64,000 nucleotides of DNA from Diprion similis. Taxonomy: Eukaryota > Arthropoda > Insecta > Hymenoptera > Diprionidae. Numbering within the stretch: the first letter of the stretch is position 1; every line of letters starts with the position of its first letter. The notes under the pieces are model-generated. The model had not been told where the DNA came from, searched no databases, and was given only the letters and a program-made list of their open reading frames with translations. A program made the position numbers and the translations under genes. Of the stretch, positions 50,101 to 59,264 are shown piece by piece. Location of the stretch: NCBI RefSeq assembly GCF_021155765.1, contig NC_060118.1:9545646-9609645 (forward strand), in the 5' to 3' direction.

Positions 50101-51308
50101 ATACATGATTATATATCTATGTATAAAATATCAATAAAAATCAAATTAGACCCAAGAGATAAGAATAACGATAAAAGTGTAATTTCCAGGGTATAAGGAG
50201 CTGGATATTCCTCAATCCATACGGGTTAAAATATTATCCAGATAACGCCAGGCGTGGTTCGAAGTCTCGAAATTTTACGAATCAAGTTTCGACGTGAATT
50301 ATAATTAAAGTGATTTTAATGGCAATGCCGATTGCGTGAAAAAAGATACTTTTTAATAATGTCAATGTGTCGTAGAAAAATTAAATTCAAAGATTAGAAT
50401 AACTGTTTGACATACTTATTAATATCCTTCTTCTTAATTTACACCCATCCAACGGATAATCGTATCGTTATATGTAAAATAATAATAGCCTTGTGCATAA
50501 TTCGAGATTAACATGAATACAACAGCGATAAATACATTCTCTGAACAGCGATAATTATTTCCAAGCTGAATCCGCCTATATATGAAAAACAAAAGCTCGG
50601 ACTCGAGAATAATTTATTCCACATCTTATCGACTTCGATGAGATTTCCAAAAAATACTGCACCACAAAGTCAATTTTTTAAAAACAAAATAATTTATTCC
50701 ACATCTTATCGACTTCGATGAGATTTTCAAAAAATTCCTCTAATCAGTTTCTGTTCATATGTAACGTAGTAATATGTTTACATCAATATCCTAAAAATTT
50801 CTCAGACATTCCACCTATCTTTCAATTTTTTGTAATAAAATAAACATAAATAAATACACATTCAACGAGCCTAAATATTTGCTAAAAGTCTTTGTTCCCG
50901 TATCGCAGGTGTGATTAAATTAAAAAAAAAAAACACGCGAAAAATATTTTGCTGCACCGAAGCGTTCGTATTACAGACCTTGACGGAAGAATTCAAAGTG
51001 AATTTTTTTTACCAGGTAAAATTTTCTTCACCATTACTCTACAGGTAAGTGATCCGGTAACTTCTTTATCGGCGGAAGCAGTTTAACGCGCAATTTCCTA
51101 ACCTAACCGTATTTAACATTCTTCAGTCAACGTCAATTTAGCTTTCACATAACTCATATTTCTAAGTAATTTTAGATTAGACGTTGATGAATCGCGTCGA
51201 CTATCTCACCTTAAACGCATTCCATTCGTCGAGATCAAGGCCAGGCATAGATATCGCAGAACTCGCGCCTCCTACTTGAGATTCGGTGACAGACGGTTGT
51301 GCACTCAT
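41011..51308 (-). CDS. Crammer-like cathepsin propeptide inhibitor (I29), three exons
   Basis: Small protein made of a stand-alone cathepsin propeptide; such proteins (Drosophila crammer, Bombyx BCPI, mammalian CTLA-2) inhibit L-type cysteine proteases (family knowledge). Minus-strand exons: 51210-51308, 41170-41322, 41011-41040, all phase 0, 93 aa. Residues 29-33 are WNAFK, followed by AKHNKKYE. An ERFNIN-type pattern is visible as E45, R49, Y53, S56, I60, N64, and the GxNxFxD motif as G77, N79, F81, D83. The protein stops soon after DMTPEERKTHH, so no protease domain follows. The first intron is 9.9 kb and contains the complete P450 gene at 42873-45768 on the same strand, plus several transposons. 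The long join rests on phase, family fit and splice sites; an RNA read across it would settle the matter. Confidence 0.82.
41071..41101 (+). repeat. (TC)n microsatellite
   Basis: About 30 bases of TC repeat in the second intron of the crammer-like gene, close to the acceptor of its last exon. Confidence 0.9.
41712..42083 (+). mobile_element. Composite palindromic element, copy 3 (complete)
   Basis: The best preserved copy. Module A (about 41712-41940) is bounded by TTTTTACGGCACGGGCATTG and CAATGCCCATACCGTAAAAA. It contains a perfect 25-base palindrome at 41798-41822 (12-base arms, TGCGGAATAAAG) and a second near-palindrome around GCGCAGTTCGAAGTACGC. Module B (about 41945-42083) is bounded by TGTGGCATGCCCGTAAACCG and GGTTCACAGGCATGCCACA. 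It lies inside the first intron of the crammer-like gene. Confidence 0.9.
42084..42872. other. P450 3' flank
   Basis: No gene recognised. An (ATTC)n run lies near 42195-42230. A minus-strand AATAAA at 42679-42684 is a candidate polyadenylation signal for the P450 about 190 bases upstream in coordinates (downstream in the transcript). Confidence 0.45.
42873..45768 (-). CDS. Cytochrome P450, CYP6-like, six exons
   Basis: Membrane-anchored microsomal monooxygenase; CYP3-clan P450s of this type oxidise plant toxins and insecticides (family knowledge). Minus-strand exons: 45585-45768, 45122-45491, 44691-45028, 44324-44557, 43500-43751, 42873-43033; phases agree, giving 512 aa, normal length. Seen: an N-terminal hydrophobic anchor then HPKPAIPFGSLG; an oxygen-binding I helix GGFDT (319-323); the K-helix ExxR as ETLR (376-379); PERF (432-435); and the heme loop FGEGPRNCIG with the axial Cys at 458. 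All catalytic signatures are intact. The start at 45768 is the first ATG; an upstream in-frame GTG is unlikely to be used. Intron 5 carries composite element copy 4. The whole gene lies within the first intron of the crammer-like gene on the same strand. Confidence 0.95.
43054..43440 (-). mobile_element. Composite palindromic element, copy 4 (P450 intron 5)
   Basis: Opposite orientation to copies 1 and 3. Begins AATAGCTATTTATGCGGCAT and ends CAATGCCCATGCCGTAAAAA. Module B has an extra repeat of GCCGGAAGCGA. It fills most of the intron between exons 42873-43033 and 43500-43751, leaving only about 20 bases to one splice site and 60 to the other. Confidence 0.9.
45769..46392. other. 5' flank of the P450
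   Basis: No coding sequence seen. Contains (A)n(T) tracts at 45860-45885. The P450 promoter must be here if it is transcribed separately from the surrounding gene, but I could not pick a TATA box or initiator with confidence. Confidence 0.4.
46393..47026 (-). mobile_element. Mariner-type long-inverted-repeat element, copy B
   Basis: Ends TAGGGTGTCGCAAAAAA and TTTTTTGCGCTACCCTA are inverse to each other. The interior matches copy A (33874-34481) in reverse orientation over its length, including CCAAAGGACAGT-type and AAAACATCAAAAACT segments near the ends. It encodes no transposase. Confidence 0.8.
47027..49400. other. No gene recognised (crammer intron)
   Basis: AT-rich intron sequence of the crammer-like gene. 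The short open frames at 47390-47596 and 47919-48104 show no family features. TTAA at 49397-49400 is the left target site of the next element. Confidence 0.5.
49401..49989. mobile_element. TTAA-flanked full-length foldback element
   Basis: The element is one continuous imperfect palindrome. It starts GGGGACACGTCAGTGAAACT and ends with the inverse AGTTTCACTGACGTGTCCCC, flanked on both sides by TTAA, the target duplication typical of piggyBac-type transposons. Inner parts also pair, for example CAGCCATTAGAGGAG with CTCCTCTAATGGCTG and TTGCAATCCGACAAGTTA with its inverse. A half copy is at 33690-33860. Confidence 0.85.
50608..50735 (+). repeat. Direct duplication of a ~47-base segment
   Basis: The segment beginning AATAATTTATTCCACATC and ending near GATTTCCAAAAAAT occurs at 50608-50655 and again at 50688-50735 with one mismatch. 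Recent local duplication in the crammer-like intron. Confidence 0.85.
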
Positions 51309-51385
51309 GTTCACGTTTTGGTTCTTCACTCCGGCGGTCTCAAACTCAGCGACAGAAATGAGCTCTCAATGCGCTCTGCGACTCG

Positions 51386-51392
51386 TTTTATA
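51386..51392 (-). promoter_or_regulatory. TATA box of the crammer-like gene
   Basis: TATAAAA on the minus strand, roughly 78 bases upstream of the ATG at 51308, which places transcription start near 51360. It lies in a locally less AT-rich stretch, which makes chance occurrence less likely. Confidence 0.5.
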
Positions 51393-53425
51393 AAACCGTT
51401 AACACAGGGTGCGTAATACGCAGTTTGCACTTTCGTCTGCGCGGTGCACTCGGTGCGCATAGATGGAAAAATATTTTCCTTGTTTCATCAAACAACTTTT
51501 ATTTTCTTGTCTAGAGTCCAGCGATCCGTTCTATTACGCATTTACATTCAACAATCGCGTATGCGTCATGTATAAGTCATGGGTACAGTTTTCATACGGA
51601 TCACGTGACTGCTGACCAGTGTCGTGTAACATTTTTGTCCAGAGAATTACCATACTTTTGTCAAACATCACAATCATAAACCATATAGAAACAAGACCGC
51701 AAGTGTGACAGAAAAAGTTAGTCCAAATAGTTAGTCACAGTCTTCGAGCCAAACTCACAACCACGCGATATGAAGTCCACGCGCAAAAGTCGCATTGGAT
51801 TCCCTTGATCAATCTACGTGCAAAAAGCAGGGTGATGATAATTGTATGTAGTCAAATAAAATTCTCTGAATTTTACCGATAAACGAAATTCCCCGACTAT
51901 TCCGATTTTCCGGTCTTTCGCCACTCTGAAAAACGCATGAACGATTGATCTGTCAAAAATCCTTAGATATCTAAGAATTGTCGCAAATTTCTGTAAAAAT
52001 CCAATCCGCATCTGCGTCTTTTCGAAACCGACACATTGCGATGCAGATTGTTGTTTACAGATGCGAATCAATTCTGGGAGGGAGGTTGGAGGGCATGCAT
52101 TATTGTGTGGCGTGACGGTCGGCGGTCCTCTTCGACGCGAAGTCTTCGAGCTCAGCATCTCTCTCCATCTGGCGTACCACGGAACGCGATAGATGGTCCA
52201 GAGATGCGTTTTGCCCATTCAGACGATCACAGAGATCAATTGAATGAAATAATGATCGAAAATGACTGCAAAATGATAGCAAAGTTACAAGAAATGGAAA
52301 ATTGATCCACGTGAAAATTTAAAAGCTTACTGATAAATAGTTTGGAGACTTTTATATTCAGTCTTTCGCGTGTTTCTGGATAGAAATCACTGTGATCATT
52401 TGACGCTGTGGATTACAAAAGTTGATAACATCGCGGTGCATTGCGACCTTCCTACCCTCGCCTGTTTACCAACAGAACCACCCAACGGAAAATACAGACT
52501 CACACACACATGCATAAGCCACGCGACGGATCCCAAAACGTCCACCTACCTACCCGGTCACCTATATTCGATCTACGCGATACTCCATTTTTTCCAACAC
52601 ACATCATTCTTCATCATTTGCGCCGTGGGCACTGTGACTTACTTTTTCGTTGATTAGCTGTAGGGAGCAAAACGTTTTTGTACCATAGTCTGCCAACTGA
52701 ATTGCCATGATATTGAAATAAGTAACGATTAAAAATGACAATCGACTTATTTAGACGCGGATTCCAATAAAATTATTGGCGAATGTAGTACAACCGTGTA
52801 TCGACAACCCCATTATCGTATGCATCATATAAGTGATTCCTGGCGGACTATCGGTACGTCAACCTTTTGTAAGAAGGATTAGAAACATCCTGTATTTTTC
52901 TAAGCGAACTAAATATTAGCAGTTGATCAATACTTGCTGGCTGTGAAAAAATTGAAAACGATTCAAGATGTTTAGGCAATTTGATTACGTTACGTTACGC
53001 CAGACTTTGGAATTTTATTGATCGACAATCATGTGAATACGATTAATCAATAGATGGAATATATTGAAACCTCAGGTGAATCCACCGCTTAAACGACATT
53101 ATCGGTAAACTCAAAGTAGATTATTATATCGATCATAGCGAAACACAATTCGCCATCGCGAGTGCCGAGTAAGCGATGGTTACCTGTCGCGATGCTCATT
53201 CCGCTTTTAGCAACGTGTAAAATTTCTAACGTTAAGTACGCAATGGTAGAATAAATTGCAAGAAAAAAACTAAATTCGACTGAAAGTCAAGCAGCGTTGC
53301 GATCGCGAATGAGCCTATTCATGCAGCTAAAAAATGAAAGATGCGTGTAAAAATTGTCACCGCCACGCCACGTGACAGAGGAGATCCAGGGAAATACCCG
53401 TAACCCTAAACACATGCAAACTCAC
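51393..53425. other. Upstream of the crammer-like gene; no assigned gene
   Basis: Contains overlapping open frames on both strands at 52036-52305 and 51814-52282. A minus-strand frame ending SVVRQMERDAELEDF...HATQ follows an acceptor-like TTTTGCAG near 52285. None matches a family I recognise, so they are left uncalled. Confidence 0.35.
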
Positions 53426-54698
53426 CACGTTGCCGAGCAATGGAGAAGTAACTCGGATGTCTCTGCTTAAATCTGGAAAGAAAGAAAAAAAGAAACTCAA
53501 ATTAATTCAGCAAACTGGCTTGTAGCTGTTAAATTAATTATTACTATTGACTGCATGTTATGCAAGGACAAAAGTTCGGCTTCTGTACCACCTTGAAGTA
53601 TCAAACAGTCAATAAAAAAAAGTATCTTTACCTCCTCTAGGGTGCTCCGGACTTTACATGTAGTAGTTCTGGTAGCATCTCAAGCTGAACAGTAGAACAC
53701 CGCACATTTTACACTGAAAACTTTATGAAGCTATAATTTAAGAATCAGTGCCGTATTAACACTTGATTTCACACTCACTCCGACTTTATATCGTGCAGTC
53801 TGATCACTTAAATAGCGAAAACTTGCTAACAATCTAACTACGCATTAATCGAAAACCGGTGAACCGACAATAAAGAGTAACACAGACACAAAGAAAAGAG
53901 ACACAAGATCACTCGAAGCTAAAGTCACGTGTCACACACCAAGCAATGAAAACCCGGCACACCAAAGTCACCTTCGATATCCGCAGGTTGTTACACTTCA
54001 ATAACTCACTTTTTTTAGGCCACGCTACCGATCGTGTATTTTATTGACCGATGAGTTTGGTGGGTAAGAATTTTCAACCGTCGGTAAACGTATTAATCTT
54101 CCAGCATCGCGAAAACGAATGACGCAGCGCCTCGCACGCAGCGCGTAGTTCTCGGGAACAAGTCTGGACCAATCAGCGCTAGACGAGCTGCGCGCGGTGA
54201 ATGCGCAGAAGGCGGCTGCTCGAGGCGTCCGGCGGAAAAGTTTGAATTCGCGAACAACCTTCAGCCAAATAGAATATGCGTGGCAATGAATTGAGAGTAA
54301 GAGAAAAATTGTGAACCTTGTTTTTTTTTTTTTTTTTTTTCAACATATGAACACATGATTGAAACGAATAGAATAATTTTACCTGCATCGCACCTCTGCG
54401 TCGGTACGTTAGTCAAATCGGTTCTGCAGAATGCTACTGTATCAATCTACTCAACCATGAATTAATCGCGACCAGTAAAAAGAAGATTCATCAGTGAAAA
54501 GGAGAAACCGGCTTACTCACTTATTGTTAGATATACCGGAAGTATGCCTATAGTGCTGCACTCTGGGTTAAAGTTAAATGAAGACGATTGTTGGACGATT
54601 GTAGTTCCTACGTCTATGGATTGCAGCTGATCCTTAGATCGTAGAACGGAGTTCACCCTGTTCACCGGAGAATGAATACTTTTTTTGTTTCCGAGTTG
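53426..54698 (-). ncRNA. Putative antisense transcript exons opposite the RNase H1 5' end
   Basis: Two minus-strand segments have strong splice signals: 54521-54698 (acceptor ATCATTTCAG, donor GTGAGT) and 53426-53472 (acceptor CTTTCTTTCCAG, donor GTGAGT). Joined, they stay open for 75 codons in one frame, but neither contains an ATG and I recognise no domain. They could be 5' untranslated exons of the crammer-like gene or part of an unidentified gene. The upstream exon would have to overlap the RNase H1 locus. Confidence 0.3.
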
Positions 54699-54728
54699 CT
54701 GAAATGATACAAGTTCACCGTTTTTCTT

Positions 54729-56684
54729 ATGCCGAACTTGTTCGCCTCGGTCAGCAGATTGATATTCGGGACTATGGAATACTTTTACGCAGTTGCTAAG
54801 GGTCGGAATCCCGGCGTGTACAAAACCTGGTGAGGTCCTAATGGTTGTCGTATTTTTATTGAGCCCCAAAGAGAAAAAAAAAAGAACATCAAATAAACAA
54901 AAGAAGAACATTGCAATGCTATGCAGAATTCACCCTAATCATATTTATATTGCTTTGTTCAAGGGATGAGTGTAAGGCAGAAGTGAATAAATTTCCACGC
55001 CCGGTTTACAAGAAGTTTCCGTCAAAAGCAGAGGCTGAAGATTTTGTCAACAGTCGAGGGCGTCCCTTGCTTAAACCAAAGTCAACACGTGAGGCGAGCG
55101 CACTAAACAAATGGCCGAACAAGTAATTGCTATAAATTCTTTGTCTCTTGCTCAGTAAAGTGACAATTTGCTCTTATTCTTGTTTGGTCATTTTGCCACT
55201 TTTACAGACTAGAAAACAATCTGCGCTACGATCAGATGGAAAAGCGATTGAAGGACTGGGCCAAGAATACACCGTCTCTCACTCAACTCGATATTCAGAC
55301 AGAGGCGTCTAGGATCGCCAATGAATTGGGAATTGAAAATTTCAACCAATCGGGAGGCTGGATCAAGTATCATCTCGAGTGTAATCCGGACATTTACAAG
55401 TCCTTGCGAATACAGAGCTCTGGCGGTAATTCTGGACTTGCGATAACATTTCAAAAAGCAATTTGGGTCACTGTTTGAATAAAATGCTTGCTGAAAACCA
55501 AATTTTGATAATATGAACACTTGGATAATTTTCTTAGCCCCAAAGAATTGAAGAAATTGCATTTTTAGTATAATGAAAATTCCGAGGGTAAAGCTTTGTA
55601 AAAATTTGCAGATAAAGAGTCGGACCAGCGGCTGAATTTGGAAAGAAAGTTATCGAGCTTGGAAAGCAGGATATCAGGCTTGTCCACATCAGGGGGCTCT
55701 CTTCCCACACGGATAAGAATATTGGAGCACACTTTGCACTCAATGCATCAGGAACTTCACGAAATTAAAAGACACTTGTCGACAGATACTCAAGGCTGTT
55801 TTGCACCAACTAATGTTAGAAAACGTAAAAAGCCAAACGACACAGAGAGCGCTCAAGACTCTGACGAGGATTCTAGAAGCAGCGAGGTTACTTGAAAAAC
55901 ACATTAATAACTACAAACTATGTTCCATTTACTTTAAGAAAAAAGCCAATATTGCTTGAACATTTCAGAATTCCGGGACAGAGAAAAAATTTGACATTGA
56001 CACCGAAGGATACGTCAATGTTTACACAGACGGTGCCTGCAGTGGAAATGGTACAGCAAAAGCAGTTGCAGGAATTGGTGTTTGGTTCGGGGATGAGCAT
56101 CCCTTGTGAGTTTGCCCACAAATGTAATATCACAAGCTGATAATTGTCCTACTAGAGATATAAATTGCCAGAAAATAGTTCCTCAGATTTTAGCGCTAAC
56201 TCATGTGTTTTTTCTTCCGTACAGAAACGTGTCGCAACCTGTCGCGGATGGTTGTCGAGCGACGAACAACCTTGCAGAAATACAGGCTGTAACAGTGGCA
56301 GCTAAACAAGCAGCTAAAGCTGGAGTAAAAAAGTTGAAGATAAATACCGATTCCCAATTTCTTATATCCTGTATAACGCAGTGGATGCCCAAGTGGAAAA
56401 GAAATGGATGGAGGAAGAATAATGGTCAAAATGTTATCAACAAGGAAGAACTTATCGAAATGGAGACTGCACTACAGCCTTTAAAGATTGCATGGGTAAG
56501 ACTTGATCTCTTTTGTCTATACATATATATGAATTTCCAACATTCAAGTGTTACCAGTCGATTCTCTATAAAAACTCTGATCCATTAATTTCAGAATCAT
56601 GTAAACGGACACGCAGGCATTCGTGGCAACGAAATGGCAGATGCCTTGGCGAGAGCGGGCGCTGCTTCACAAAGTACGAAGTGA
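54729..56684 (+). CDS. Ribonuclease H1 with an extra CENP-B/Tc5-like HTH, seven exons
   Basis: Cleaves the RNA strand of RNA-DNA hybrids in nucleus and mitochondria (family knowledge). Exons: 54729-54829, 54964-55122, 55208-55425, 55612-55886, 55969-56105, 56225-56495, 56595-56684; phases agree, giving 416 aa, longer than the roughly 290 aa of human RNASEH1. Order: a short leader (1-15); the hybrid-binding domain from FYAVAKGRNPGVYKTW to about residue 66; residues 97-147 resembling a CENP-B/Tc5 helix-turn-helix (W104, then LGIENFNQSGGW); a coiled-coil-prone stretch (about 165-217); a basic RKRKK patch; and the catalytic domain. Catalytic residues are all present: D272 (YTDGAC), E315 (NNLAEI), D339 (TDSQF), H393 and D403. 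A second in-frame ATG (Met16, 54774) precedes MEYFYAVAKG. Confidence 0.93.
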
Positions 56685-57348
56685 GAATTCTATCAGAGGG
56701 AAAAAAACGGTGCAAGGACTTGGGGACAGTGAATTTGCATCATTGATTTGAACTCATTATGGGTACTCATATTATCAATTAAAAAAAGATATCGCATACT
56801 TCATGTATATTTTTTTTTTCTTCCTCTATTCCCTACTCATTCTCCGTATCTAGCATTTCGCAACAACAAACATACGAGAACACATGTCATCGATACTCAG
56901 CGCATCGGACTTCCTTACCTAATCCTCTGTCTTTCACTTTTATCAGTGCTGCACTCTGGATGTTTTGCATTGAGATTTCATTACTACACTTTAAGGGTAT
57001 GATTTTCAGCATAAGTTATCAAGCTGTCATACAGCAGTGTACATTTCAAGAGTTTTGCTCAGATCGCCTTAAAATTTTGAGAATATATTCTTGAAATGTT
57101 TAAAAATAAGATAAGACAAAAAAAAAACTTCGATTTTTCGAAAGTGTAAACCCTTACCCCCCCCTTAACTCAAGAGAACATCGTCTACAATACTTTGTTC
57201 GCAATCACTACTGCGTCTCTTTTTTTTTTTCGATACGAGCCTCCGGATTTAGGAAGCTTAACTCTTTACGAAGAGATTCCTATAGTTATATTTGAAAAAA
57301 AAACATTTTTTGCAATGAAAAAATAAACTTGAAGTATAGTTAGTCTCA
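56685..57348. other. RNase H1 3' flank; no gene recognised
   Basis: AT-rich. The 84-codon frame at 56748-57002 is not similar to anything I recognise. A C run lies near 57159-57165. Confidence 0.5.
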
Positions 57349-57557
57349 GGGGTACCCGAGTACCCACTAGAGATCCCCTCCTTCGATCTTTTTTTGTGAC
57401 AACTACATGCTACTTGTAAACATAAATATAGCGTAATTACTTTTTAATTATGTTTACTCAATAATGTAAATTGATTTGTAATGATTCTGTTCACATCTGA
57501 ACTCAAAAAGTAATTGAAACTGGAGGTGGGTACCGAGGTATCCCGGGTGCCCATCAT
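57349..57557. mobile_element. Possible small inverted-repeat element
   Basis: GGGGTACCCGAGTACCCAC at the left and GTGGGTACCGAGGTATCCC at the right are approximate inverse complements. Inner segments GTAATTACTTTTT and AAAAAGTAATTGA also pair. About 200 bases; ends not sharply defined. Confidence 0.4.
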
Positions 57558-57603
57558 CGTAGGAGTCGTTGAATGCACACATATGGGTTAATGCTGTTGT
57601 TAA

Positions 57604-57760
57604 TAAATTCACAGTCAACGCAGTATGTCGGAAGGATCCCGTAGGACCACCACCACCCTACGAGTCTGATGATCATAGTGTAATTTGCCAAGCTAACATC
57701 GACACAGCCGGCAAAGAGGATGAGCTTGTTGTCAAATGCTCCCGGTGCAATGAAGTTACC
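57604..57760 (+). pseudogene. Orphan TMEM55 (PIP4P)-like exon
   Basis: A single exon-like segment with an intact acceptor (AATAAATTCACAG) and donor (GTAAGT). It encodes DPVGPPPPYES, then ICQANIDTAGK and VVKCSRCNEVT, which resemble the N-terminal cytosolic part of phosphatidylinositol-4,5-bisphosphate 4-phosphatases (PPPYSP..., CRVCQ..I...GK...HVVKCGVCNEAT). The first Cys-x-x-Cys pair of the family is reduced to one Cys, as if three residues were lost. The expected next exon (APPGKKYVRCPCNCLLICK-type) and any transmembrane exons are not found before mRpL36. Most likely a duplicated, decaying fragment; alternatively an isolated exon of a gene whose others diverged beyond my recognition. Confidence 0.5.
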
Positions 57761-58587
57761 GTAAGTTTTGTCGCCATTTACTCTACATTTTGTTAAACTT
57801 CAGTTCCTGGATCCTCTAAAGAGCATTTCAACAAAATGAGAAGAAAAAATGACTAATGTTTCAACGCAACTAGGATTACATACTTTTCAAACAAAATTTT
57901 TCGATATTAAATTGTGAGTTTGAAAATTGTTCACCTTTGCAGATTGGTCGATCGCAGTTTACTGATTGTAATACTGTAAAACAAGATGTGTGAAAATATG
58001 TTTTTAAACTTCTCAATATGGCGGCGCCTCAACTGTCCATCGATTGTTCGAAACAAAACACTTGAGAATTGCAATTTTTTATCGGTCTCGTTCATTGTCA
58101 AACACGTTTAAAACCGGAAGTATACAAGCTCGTTCGAAATTTGAAATAAAGCGCGCGAACACAACGGAAACAGTGCTGTCCTCTAGCTGTGAAGAGTTTT
58201 CACCAAAGTGCAAAATGCAGTCGGCGAACCAAGAAATATACTGCCGAGTGCTGTGAAGCTTGAATAACAAAAATAATAGAATCAATTGGATTTCGAAAGA
58301 TTGATTTTACTGTAATGACCTACTAATATTCAGACATCAGGCTGTCCTTGTTAAAGTCATTATCATAGATTCTGAGGGATCGGTAATTAGATATCGGTAA
58401 AAAATTTTTATAGGTTAACCGTATTAATAAAGATAAAATACTATATACTTATACATATTCTTACTTAATAACTATTTTTCTATATTCACTTGTATCACAG
58501 ATACACCTTAAAAATTTCAAACGCTTCGTCTCTACAAGTTATGATAGCAATAAAAAAAGAATTCTTTTTCCCTACATTTCAGAGAAG
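57761..58587. promoter_or_regulatory. mRpL36 upstream region with YY1-like motif
   Basis: CAATATGGCGGCG at 58014-58026 matches the YY1 core typical of housekeeping and nuclear-encoded mitochondrial gene promoters. Its own ATG opens only a 15-codon frame. An acceptor-like CTACATTTCAG ends at 58582, five bases before the mRpL36 ATG, so a non-coding first exon near 58020-58260 spliced to 58583 is likely. The 70-codon frame at 58044-58256 is not recognised. Confidence 0.4.
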
Positions 58588-58998
58588 ATGAACATACCAA
58601 CGTTATGGAGAGCCGTAACACGGACCTGTTACCAAATGGTGGCAAAAGTTCCGATACCACAGTACGCCAGCATCCCGTTGACACGAAGCATGCACTGCAT
58701 GTTTAATAATGGATCGTTTTCGTTACTGTCTAGAACAGTTCTTGATACGACTCGATCCTCACCCTCGTCTAAGTTACTGAGTGTAAAGGAGTCGCCAATG
58801 TTGGTGCCAAGTTGCGGTATGAAGATAAAAAGACTCCTCAAACTTCGTTGCAAACATTGTTACTTCGTATGGAGAGGCGGAACACGTTATGTCATGTGCA
58901 AAGCTAAGCCAAGGCATAAACAGGCCCGTCTTATGCCACGCGAAGAAAAATCTTGGATATTATGCCAAGCAACGCAGCATCCTCAACGCGATTGGTAG
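58588..58998 (+). CDS. mRpL36: Mitochondrial ribosomal protein bL36m
   Basis: Component of the mitochondrial large ribosomal subunit. A single coding exon of 136 aa, close to insect homologues and longer than human MRPL36 (103 aa). The C-terminal block from [17 protein letters not shown] through [13 protein letters not shown] is the bL36 signature. The zinc-ligand set is complete: Cys88, Cys91, Cys104 and His110. The first ~75 residues are basic and hydroxylated, consistent with a mitochondrial presequence. A splice acceptor sits five bases before the ATG, so a 5' UTR intron is likely. A plus-strand AATAAA at 59259-59264 is the probable poly(A) signal. Confidence 0.93.
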   Translation: MNIPTLWRAVTRTCYQMVAKVPIPQYASIPLTRSMHCMFNNGSFSLLSRTVLDTTRSSPSSKLLSVKESPMLVPSCGMKIKRLLKLRCKHCYFVWRGGTRYVMCKAKPRHKQARLMPREEKSWILCQATQHPQRDW

Positions 58999-59258
58999 AA
59001 GTTCGTCGAAACGATAGTCATAGATGTCGTCAAAGAATTCTACTTCAAAAGTCAAGATACTAGTTCTGTGCTTGAAAAATTATTGTGCAATCAAGTATAA
59101 ATGAATTTATGAACAGAAATGTATTTGTTTGATCATAACTCACTGTTGCTTGAGGATTGTGAGTCGTACTCCTTTTTGTTTTCTTTCACATTTTTCCTTT
59201 CCATTTTTTCCTATAAAAGGGTCGTCGACGGCTTGTCTCTGCATTTCTGTACATATAG

Positions 59259-59264
59259 AATAAA
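59259..59264 (+). terminator. Poly(A) signal for mRpL36
   Basis: AATAAA about 260 bases beyond the mRpL36 stop codon; the first such signal found in that direction. Confidence 0.4.

Noticed and set aside
52100-52282. Minus-strand frame with balanced composition ending DAELEDFASKRTADRHATQ
   Set aside because: An acceptor-like site precedes it, but no family match, no compatible upstream exon phase and overlapping frames on both strands.
54513-54911. 132-codon minus-strand frame overlapping RNase H1 exon 1
   Set aside because: The part over RNase H1 exon 1 is shadow; only the spliced segment 54521-54698 has independent support and is reported at low confidence.
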